The notes under the pieces: model-generated
Told to the model about the DNA's origin: nothing
Databases searched by the model: none
What the model saw: only the letters and a program-made list of their open reading frames with translations
Part shown: positions 58,220-64,000 of the stretch, piece after piece
Position numbering within the stretch: the first letter of the stretch is position 1
Layout: the number at the start of each line of letters is the position of its first letter
Translations under genes and position numbers: made by a program
Origin: Kluyvera ascorbata_C
GTDB taxonomy: Bacteria > Pseudomonadota > Gammaproteobacteria > Enterobacterales > Enterobacteriaceae
Reading direction: 5' to 3'
NCBI RefSeq assembly: GCF_044197065.1
Contig: NZ_JBIQOI010000002.1
Location: forward strand, 620,001 to 684,000
DNA length: 64,000 bases

Positions 58220-58761
58220 CAGGGAAATCCTCCCAATGTACTTCGATACAGCTTCTGGATCACCGCTTCAGAGGTATTACCATCAAGTGTAACGATATGC
58301 CAGCGTCTCAGTAGGTTCCAGCTATAATATCCCCGGGTCTGTAACGTAAAATTGTCTGCAATAATCTGCGCCTGCTGCTCCATTGGATATTCACTTAACA
58401 GACGACCATCAAGGGTATAGCGATAACTGACCATCCAGGAGACCAGTCCACGTCCGATAACATTCATTCCCCTTGCCCGTTGCCAGACGTGACTCATTTC
58501 GTGGATAAACATATGCTGCATGTCATCCGTAGACTGAGAAAAATCACTCTGGTATTCATCACGAAAATACAGCTCACCGTTCGGCGTCATCGCGGTATGT
58601 TCATTTTGCAGATTAAAAGGTAAATACCCCCCCTTGTGGATCCAGACCGTCGGATAGTCGATCGTCGATGCAAACACCGACTGCGCCAGCCTGATTTCAC
58701 CGGTAGTCAGTAACCTGAGACCACCCTCTTTTATCCTGTCACTGTCGTTTTTCTCAGCCAT
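58216..58761 (-). CDS. VgrG-associated HExxH zinc-peptidase-like protein
   Basis: About 181 aa from ATG 58761 (MAEKNDSDR), with GGAG seven bases upstream; it overlaps the end of clpV by eight bases. The key element is 'HMFIHEMSHVWQ', a metallopeptidase-type H-E-x-x-H motif in a short protein with 'FASTIDYPTVWIHKGGYLPFNLQNEHTAMTPNGELYFRD' before it and 'YPMEQQAQIIADNFTLQ' (possible third ligand Glu) after. Proteins of this type recur beside vgrG genes in enterobacteria, sometimes named Vgr-related or 'Rhs' proteins. Whether it is a secreted effector, a peptidoglycan-clearing enzyme or an adaptor is unknown. Two lipoprotein genes follow directly. Confidence 0.75.
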   Translation of the reverse strand: MAEKNDSDRIKEGGLRLLTTGEIRLAQSVFASTIDYPTVWIHKGGYLPFNLQNEHTAMTPNGELYFRDEYQSDFSQSTDDMQHMFIHEMSHVWQRARGMNVIGRGLVSWMVSYRYTLDGRLLSEYPMEQQAQIIADNFTLQTRGYYSWNLLRRWHIVTLDGNTSEAVIQKLYRSTLGGFPW

Positions 58762-61393
58762 GAGCAAACTCCAGCACAATACCTTCTTCCTCAGTCCAGC
58801 CCATCGTCAGGGACCGTGGTTTCTGCTTCGCCGCCATCTGCATCAGCAACTGCTGGCTGAGCACCGGCAATATCTGCTGATTCAACAGGCTATCGATATT
58901 GCGCGCCCCGGTATCCGGCAACAGGCAGGCCGATGTGAGGGCGTCGGACAGGCTTTCATCGATTGAGGTCGTGATACCGTAGTGTGGGGACAGACGCTGA
59001 CTGACCTGATCCAGCTTCATTTCCACGATGGTACGCATCGCCGCCTGCCCCAGCGGGCGGTAAATTACCGTCTGGAAGCGGGCCAGTAAGGCAGGCTGGA
59101 AGTGGTCGCGCAGGATCGGGCGAATCAGCTCGTGCAGGTCCGCGCCGGTGGCGTCCGGTTGCTCGTCCAGCAGTTGCATGATGTGGTCGCTGCCCAGGTT
59201 CGAGGTCATCAGGATAACGGTGTTACGGAAGTCGATTTCCCGCCCTTCGCCATCGCGCATAAAGCCGCGGTCGAAGACCTGGTAGAACAGGTTCATCACG
59301 TCGCGATGCGCCTTCTCTACTTCGTCGAGCAGCACCACGCTGTAGGGGCGTTTGCGTACCGCCTCGGTGAGAATGCCGCCCTGACCGTAGCCGACATAAC
59401 CCGGAGGCGAGCCCTTAAGCTGGGAGACGGTATGTGGCTCCTGGTACTCTGAAAGATTGATGGTGATTAAGGATTTTTCTCCACCGAACAGTTCGTCGGC
59501 CAGTGTGAGCGCGGTTTCAGTCTTGCCGGTACCGCTCGGGCCGACCAGCAGGAACACACCCTGTGGACCATTTTCCGGCGCAAGGCCCGTTTTCGAAGCA
59601 CGTAGCCTCTGGGCGATGGCCGTCAGGGAATCATCCTGGCCGACAACGCGTTTGCCCAGGCTCTGCTCCAGGCTCAGCAGCTCCGTCTGCTCATCCTTCA
59701 TTAATGACGAGAGCGGTACGCCGGTCCAGTCGGCAATCACCGTCGCCACGGTGCGTACGTCCACATCCGGGGTCAGCAGCGGGTTGTGTTGTTGCAGTAC
59801 GGTCAGTTCGGTTTGCAGGTCACGGGTCTGCGCCTGCTTACTGATATCGGCGCGGCTTTCCAGCAGTTGTGAGAGCAGTTGCTTTTCGGCATGGTACTGG
59901 GTTTCCAGCGTCTGCTTTTCTTTGCTCAGTTGCTGAGTCAGCGGTTCGATATCGGCAAGACGGGTATTATGGCTGTCGTTACCCAGCGCGATATCTTCCA
60001 GCAGCGCCTGCGCTTCCATCTCAAGCGCGGTGATTTGCGCGGTCAGGCGGGTAATCGCTTCCGGCACGGTATCGAGACTCATGCGGATACGGGCAGCCGC
60101 GGTATCCAGCAGATCCACCGCTTTGTCCGGCAACTGGCGGCCGGTCAGGTAGCGGCGCGACAGCGTGACGGCGGCCCGGACGGCATCATCGGTAATGTGT
60201 ACGCCGTGATGTTCTGCATAGCGGGATTTCAGACCACGCAGCATCAGGCAGGCGGTATCGTCGTCCGGCTCATCCACTTTGACCATCTGAAAACGGCGTT
60301 CCAGCGCGGCATCACGCTCGAAGTACTGCTTGTACTCGCTCCAGGTGGTGGCGGCGATGGTTCTGAGTTCACCGCGTGCCAGCGCAGGTTTTAGCAGATT
60401 GGCCGCATCCGCGCCGCCTGCCTGATTACCGGCACCGATGATAGTGTGGGCTTCATCAATAAACAGCAGTACCGGCGTCGGGGATTGCTGAACCGCCTCA
60501 ATGATATTTTTCAGCCGCTGCTCAAATTCACCTTTCACGCCAGCACCGGCCTGTAGCAGACCAAGGTCCAGCGTTCGCAGGGTCACCGGCTTCAGGCTTT
60601 CCGGGACGTTGCCCTCCGCGATGCGCAGCGCTAACCCTTCCACCAGCGCGGTTTTGCCGACACCCGGCTCACCCACCAGAATGGGGTTGTTTTTGCGGCG
60701 CCGCGAGAGGATATCTACCATCTGGCGAATTTCCGTATCGCGACCGAATACCGGGTCGATTTTGCCTTCCCGGGCTTTCGCCGTGACGTCCAGCGTGAAT
60801 TTATCCAGCGCGTTCTGCGACGCAGGATTCAACTCACCGTCTTTAACATCCGCACTGACCGGGCGCCCGACAAATTCCACCTCGCCCCCCAGTGCCAGCT
60901 CAGCCACCTGCTGCACTTCCGGGCGTTCATCAGACTGCGCATCCAGCAGGGGTCGCAGCCGCTCAAGCTGACTTTCCCGCAGACTCAGTAACGGCCATAA
61001 ACCGTCGCAGGTAATCAATTGCGGATTTTCCAACATTGCCCGCAGCAGGTGCTGACTGCGTATCTGGTGGTCATCGCTGTCGAGCGACGCGGCAAGCCAG
61101 GCCTGCTTCAGCAGCGTTTCCAGCTTACCTGCCAGTTCAGGGCGACTGCATACCGAGCGCGGCAGACGGTCAAGGTGTGCGAGCAAATCCTGCCAGATGG
61201 CATCCATATCCCATTCGTAGCGACGCGCCAGCACGGTGATATCGCCTTCACCCTGCTCCAGCAGTTTCAGCAGCCAGTGCTCGGGCGTGATTTCCGCATG
61301 CGCCCGCGTCTGACACAGGGAAGCCGCCGCCTCCAGCGCCTGCGCGCAGTAAGGGTTAAGACGTCGTAACAGAACGGCTGAATGGTGTTCCAT
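58754..61393 (-). CDS. tssH: T6SS ATPase TssH (ClpV)
   Basis: An 879-aa AAA+ disaggregase that recycles contracted sheath. It has the N-terminal Clp repeat domain (residues 1-160; 'LNPYCAQALEAAASLCQTRAHAEITPEHWLLKLLEQGEGD'). The first AAA module has Walker A 'GEPGVGKTALVEGLA' and Walker B 'LLFIDEAHTI', followed by a coiled-coil M domain. The second AAA module has 'GPSGTGKTETALTLADELFGGE' and 'LLDEVEKAH'. The ClpV-specific start 'RRLNPYCAQALE' distinguishes it from ClpB. A 165-nt gap with the hcp terminator lies upstream, so it may be transcribed partly by read-through. Confidence 0.95.
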   Translation of the reverse strand: MEHHSAVLLRRLNPYCAQALEAAASLCQTRAHAEITPEHWLLKLLEQGEGDITVLARRYEWDMDAIWQDLLAHLDRLPRSVCSRPELAGKLETLLKQAWLAASLDSDDHQIRSQHLLRAMLENPQLITCDGLWPLLSLRESQLERLRPLLDAQSDERPEVQQVAELALGGEVEFVGRPVSADVKDGELNPASQNALDKFTLDVTAKAREGKIDPVFGRDTEIRQMVDILSRRRKNNPILVGEPGVGKTALVEGLALRIAEGNVPESLKPVTLRTLDLGLLQAGAGVKGEFEQRLKNIIEAVQQSPTPVLLFIDEAHTIIGAGNQAGGADAANLLKPALARGELRTIAATTWSEYKQYFERDAALERRFQMVKVDEPDDDTACLMLRGLKSRYAEHHGVHITDDAVRAAVTLSRRYLTGRQLPDKAVDLLDTAAARIRMSLDTVPEAITRLTAQITALEMEAQALLEDIALGNDSHNTRLADIEPLTQQLSKEKQTLETQYHAEKQLLSQLLESRADISKQAQTRDLQTELTVLQQHNPLLTPDVDVRTVATVIADWTGVPLSSLMKDEQTELLSLEQSLGKRVVGQDDSLTAIAQRLRASKTGLAPENGPQGVFLLVGPSGTGKTETALTLADELFGGEKSLITINLSEYQEPHTVSQLKGSPPGYVGYGQGGILTEAVRKRPYSVVLLDEVEKAHRDVMNLFYQVFDRGFMRDGEGREIDFRNTVILMTSNLGSDHIMQLLDEQPDATGADLHELIRPILRDHFQPALLARFQTVIYRPLGQAAMRTIVEMKLDQVSQRLSPHYGITTSIDESLSDALTSACLLPDTGARNIDSLLNQQILPVLSQQLLMQMAAKQKPRSLTMGWTEEEGIVLEFAHG

Positions 61394-61524
61394 GGTGATT
61401 GCTCTCTCGTCTGGTCGTGTTCAGGCACGCTACCGCCCGTAGCCGTTAACCGATGCCCATAAGGTGAAAGGGATGAAATCTGTATGCTTTTTGCTGAACG
61501 TCCGAACAGGCAGGCGCTCACCAA

Positions 61525-61551
61525 AAACAGCGGACAGGGGGGACTGTCCGC
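61525..61551 (-). terminator. Terminator after hcp
   Basis: GCGGACAG/CTGTCCGC forms a perfect 8-bp stem with a 6-nt loop, followed on the minus strand by TGTTTTT. It lies directly behind hcp inside the T6SS cluster. Partial termination here would make hcp more abundant than clpV and the genes beyond. Confidence 0.8.
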
Positions 61552-61558
61552 CAGGGGA

Positions 61559-62050
61559 TTACGCGGTGGCGCGTTCGTTCCAGGAATCGGAATGAATGAT
61601 GTTGCCGTCTTTATAGGTCCAGGTGATTTTTTCGTAGCGCAGCTCAATCTGTTCCAGATGGTTGTGCTTCTCTTTGGACGGGTCCTTGATGTCGTACATC
61701 ACCGGGTTCACCTTCACCACCTTCACGTTTTCCAGTTTGGTGTTGAAATACTCGGCTTCCTGCCCGGCATCGTTGATTTTGTACCACTTGAATTCGGCAG
61801 ACTTCAGGGTCTGGCCGGTGGTGACCGCCTTGTACAGGTACGGGCTGGAGGAGTCGATTTCTTTGGTGAACAGGAACGGCGTGTGGATACGCGTACCGGT
61901 CAGCTTGCCGGTGTTGTTGTCGGTCGGGATATACAGGTTATGCTCCTGCGCCACCACTTCGATGCTGCCTTCACGGTCCTTAACATCCACAGACCCTTTG
62001 ATATCTGCGCCGCCGTCATCCTTCAGCCACAGATAAACCGGAATTGCCAT
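61559..62050 (-). CDS. hcp: T6SS tube protein Hcp (TssD)
   Basis: A 163-aa Hcp from ATG 62050, with GAGGG seven bases upstream; the frame is open further up but overlaps the OmpA-like gene. Typical family sequence: 'MAIPVYLWLKDDGGADIKGSVDVKDREGSIEVVAQEHNLYIP', 'RIHTPFLFTKEIDSSSPYLYKAVTTGQTLKSAEFKWYKI' and 'LRYEKITWTYKDGNIIHSDSW'. Hexamers stack to form the inner tube and can carry small effectors. It is followed by its own terminator. Confidence 0.96.
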   Translation of the reverse strand: MAIPVYLWLKDDGGADIKGSVDVKDREGSIEVVAQEHNLYIPTDNNTGKLTGTRIHTPFLFTKEIDSSSPYLYKAVTTGQTLKSAEFKWYKINDAGQEAEYFNTKLENVKVVKVNPVMYDIKDPSKEKHNHLEQIELRYEKITWTYKDGNIIHSDSWNERATA

Positions 62051-62060
62051 AATTAAACCC

Positions 62061-63779
62061 TCAGTTACTTTTGTTGATGTCGCCGGTTGCAGCGACGCTT
62101 TGCTTCTCCGGTGCCTGACAGGCATTTGCCTGCGGCACCAGACTGATTTCGACACGACGATTCAGCGCGCGGCCTTCCGGCGTGTCATTGGTGGCGGCAG
62201 GACGGCTTTCACCGTAACCCTGCACCGCAAAACAGCTCTCAGGTACGTCGCCGGTATCGCGCATCCAGTCACGCACCGATTCGGCGCGCTTCAGGGATAA
62301 CACCTGATTAGTACGGTCATCGCCGGTGTTATCGGTGTAGCCGGACACCACGATCAACCAGCCCTGTTTTGCCTTAATATCGACCAGCGCATTCACCAGC
62401 ACTTTTGTTGAACCAGGTTTCAGTTGCCATCTGCCGGTATCGAACAGCGACATACTGTCGAGACGGACGGTTTGCGGGCCGGAGGTTCGAATAATGCGTT
62501 TAATCACCGGGCGGGGCTGCGGAGGCGGGCTCCAGTCACTGATGGCCGCTTCCACCGGAGGGATGAGACGCAACCCCTGATACAGGCCCAGCCCGTAACG
62601 CAGAGGTTCACTCCTGCGCAACCAGTCGTCGAGTAAACGACTGTCTGCGCGCAATCGCTGTTGCACCTGCAATTTCGGGGCAGGCGGCGTGCCGCTGAGA
62701 TGGTGGTACAGTGCCAGATGGTCACCGACGCTATGCGCAAGTCGCTGGTTATTGACAAAAGACGCCAGCATGGCAAGGGCAAGAAAGAAAAAACACATGC
62801 CTCCGGCCAGACGGATATCCTGCATCCGCCTGCTGATACCGCGACGACGCGGCAGGTGTGGAAGCAGAACATCCGGCAGCGGCAACAGGGCATCAATGGT
62901 CCCATTCAGGGGCCTGAGCGTGGTGATACCACCTATATGCTGTTGTAACAGGTTATCCGGCAGCGCACTGAGGGGAGTCAGACAAATCCCTGCCGCACAG
63001 CATTTCAGTGGCGGAAGTTCACCCTGTCGGTCGCGAAAAAGCGGGGTAATATACTGTGCCGTCAGCGCCAGGAGACGGTCCAGCCACAACGTCTGGCTGA
63101 AACGTAAGGTTTCTCCGTTTTCCCGTTGCCAGTCAGTGACCGGCAGAGCAACATGCCCGTGCTGCCGGGCCCGAATGCCCGGCAGATCCGGTGTGACGGT
63201 GAACCACTGCATACCATCCCCTTCCTCCACGTGGTTATCCGGCGGTGACGCCCAGGTCACACACCACACCGGAGGAATACCGCTCAGCCACCGCCGGCAC
63301 TGCACAATGCTCCGGTGCCAGCCACGCAGGGACTGAGTGAAACTCTCTTCTGAAGTATGCTGTTCAGGAATAACCGCCAGCAATACAGAAACCTGTGACA
63401 CCAGTTCCGGACGCACCGCAGCCAGATGCTGCGCCAGTCCGGGCAGGTGTTCTGCGCTTTGCGCTTTCAGATACCAGCCCGGACGGGTTTCACGAAAAGG
63501 GAGATTCTGTGGGAACAGTTGTGCCGTATCACCACAGACCAGCACCACCGCGCCCGGAAAATTTTCCGGCGGCAGACGGTCTCCGGCGACCTGCTCATGA
63601 GCAGATGCCTGCTTCCGGTACTGCCCCCACTGGAACCAGAACACGGCGCCACCGGTAATCAACACGCACAGGCAGAGCGCAAGCTGGCTTACGTGTGTCA
63701 GCGGCCAGAAGCCCAGTATCAGCCACAGAGCAAGGACTATCGCCAGCACCGTCAGTATTGTGCGGGAACGTTCACCCAT
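62061..63779 (-). CDS. T6SS OmpA-domain membrane protein with IcmF-like N-terminal half
   Basis: A 572-aa inner-membrane protein. Two N-terminal helices (ILTVLAIVLALWLILGFWPL; LALCLCVLITGGAVFWF) and a cytoplasmic domain of about 270 residues ('PGAVVLVCGDTAQLFPQNLPF' at its beginning) resemble the TssM topology. A third helix follows near residue 330 (MCFFFLALAMLASFV), then a C-terminal OmpA/MotB-type peptidoglycan-binding domain (about 435-550; 'WLIVVSGYTDNTGDDRTNQVLSLKRAESVRDWM', 'QGYGESRPAATNDTPEGRALNRRVEI'). In many T6SS the peptidoglycan-binding module is fused to TssL; here it is a separate protein, three bases after tssL. Confidence 0.83.
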   Translation of the reverse strand: MGERSRTILTVLAIVLALWLILGFWPLTHVSQLALCLCVLITGGAVFWFQWGQYRKQASAHEQVAGDRLPPENFPGAVVLVCGDTAQLFPQNLPFRETRPGWYLKAQSAEHLPGLAQHLAAVRPELVSQVSVLLAVIPEQHTSEESFTQSLRGWHRSIVQCRRWLSGIPPVWCVTWASPPDNHVEEGDGMQWFTVTPDLPGIRARQHGHVALPVTDWQRENGETLRFSQTLWLDRLLALTAQYITPLFRDRQGELPPLKCCAAGICLTPLSALPDNLLQQHIGGITTLRPLNGTIDALLPLPDVLLPHLPRRRGISRRMQDIRLAGGMCFFFLALAMLASFVNNQRLAHSVGDHLALYHHLSGTPPAPKLQVQQRLRADSRLLDDWLRRSEPLRYGLGLYQGLRLIPPVEAAISDWSPPPQPRPVIKRIIRTSGPQTVRLDSMSLFDTGRWQLKPGSTKVLVNALVDIKAKQGWLIVVSGYTDNTGDDRTNQVLSLKRAESVRDWMRDTGDVPESCFAVQGYGESRPAATNDTPEGRALNRRVEISLVPQANACQAPEKQSVAATGDINKSN

Positions 63780-63782
63780 CCC

Positions 63783-64000
63783 TTACCCCTTCCCGGCAAT
63801 CTGTGACACTTGGTGCGCCAGAATAGTGGACAGCGTGAACCACAGCGCCACCAGCACAGCAATGCCTGCCGCCCAGGAGAGCCAGTATGCCCGGCGACCT
63901 GAACGCAGGCGTGAGGCACGCACCACTACGGGCGAATCCTCTGTCAGGGCAAACGGCGGCACCCGTTCACCCAGCATCTTCACCACGTCTTCACGCCGCT
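63783..64000 (-). CDS. tssL: T6SS inner-membrane protein TssL (DotU family), C-terminal fragment
   Basis: Only the last 71 codons are inside the window; the frame runs off the right edge. The fragment reads 'RREDVVKMLGERVPPFALTEDSPVVVRASRLRSGRR', then a membrane helix (AYWLSWAAGIAVLVALWFTLSTIL) close to the C-terminus ('AHQVSQIAGKG'). A single C-terminal anchor after a cytoplasmic helical domain is the TssL/DotU layout, and position before the OmpA-like gene fits. TssL links TssM to the baseplate. Confidence 0.8.
   Translation of the reverse strand, partial: RREDVVKMLGERVPPFALTEDSPVVVRASRLRSGRRAYWLSWAAGIAVLVALWFTLSTILAHQVSQIAGKG

Noticed and set aside
62051..62155. Hcp start at 62155
   Set aside because: The extension overlaps the OmpA-like gene; Hcp proteins begin with MAIPVYLW-type sequence at 62050, with GAGGG upstream.
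1..64000. CRISPR arrays, tRNA/rRNA genes, insertion sequences, prophage or integrase genes
   Set aside because: I looked for direct repeat-spacer arrays, tRNA-like cloverleaf segments and transposase or integrase motifs and found none; the only repeats are REP/BIME-type palindromes and the motifs reported.

Overview
The window looks like the chromosome of a member of the Enterobacteriaceae (Citrobacter/Enterobacter/Kosakonia/Klebsiella-like; I do not commit to a genus). The signs are an L-asparagine permease almost identical in recognisable stretches to E. coli AnsP, REP/BIME palindromes of the GCCGGATGGCGCT...CTTATCCGGC type, an scs copper-tolerance thiol-redox operon, and a large type VI secretion cluster with the gene order common in this family. 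There are no rRNA or tRNA genes, insertion sequences, prophage genes or CRISPR arrays.

Layout. 1-2079: the end of a dipeptide/nickel-type ABC importer (ATPase tail, DppC-like and DppB-like permeases). 2098-11881: an oxidative island with a methyltransferase, an SDR dehydrogenase, two related AraC regulators, and an operon of a 3-ketosteroid dehydrogenase-like flavoprotein, an Old Yellow Enzyme and a NIPSNAP protein. It ends in a 925-residue four-domain protein that joins a [2Fe-2S] ferredoxin, a ferredoxin reductase, an FCD sensor domain and a cytochrome P450. 12177-15305: a Fur-boxed FecCD-type iron ABC importer. 15797-19402: small membrane proteins, then a glutaminase with a partner MFS transporter. 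19894-23875: scsA-scsB-scsC plus dsbG. 24044-28559: an outer-membrane barrel, then two divergent units encoding a secreted SurE-like phosphatase and a secreted histidine phosphatase with an OprD-type porin. 28604-32805: ansP, an inner-membrane protein, and a divergent SnoaL-like/LysR pair. 32843-37980: an AIDA-type autotransporter and a LuxR-type regulator with an N-terminal zinc-finger-like Cys cluster. 38447-64000: a type VI secretion system read leftwards, truncated at the right edge inside tssL; tssB, tssC and tssK must lie beyond it if the system is complete.

The two most interesting points are as follows. (1) The P450 fusion at 9104-11881 has its redox partners at the N-terminus and a GntR-type ligand-sensing FCD domain spliced in the middle, next to a KstD-like dehydrogenase and paired AraC regulators. 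A 17-bp motif recurs at the regulator start and upstream of the P450. (2) The divergent phosphatase genes at 25004 and 26381 are each preceded, on their own strand, by a textbook BglG/LicT-type RAT sequence overlapping an intrinsic terminator. This implies PTS-linked antitermination of an extracytoplasmic phosphatase/porin system, and no BglG homologue is encoded in the window.

The T6SS carries a visibly AT-richer accessory block (about 50.7-54.6 kb and 57.2-58.8 kb). It holds VgrG with a C-terminal adaptor-like extension, a 769-residue candidate effector translationally coupled to an SUMF1-fold lipoprotein, a PAAR protein, an HExxH protein and two paralogous lipoproteins.
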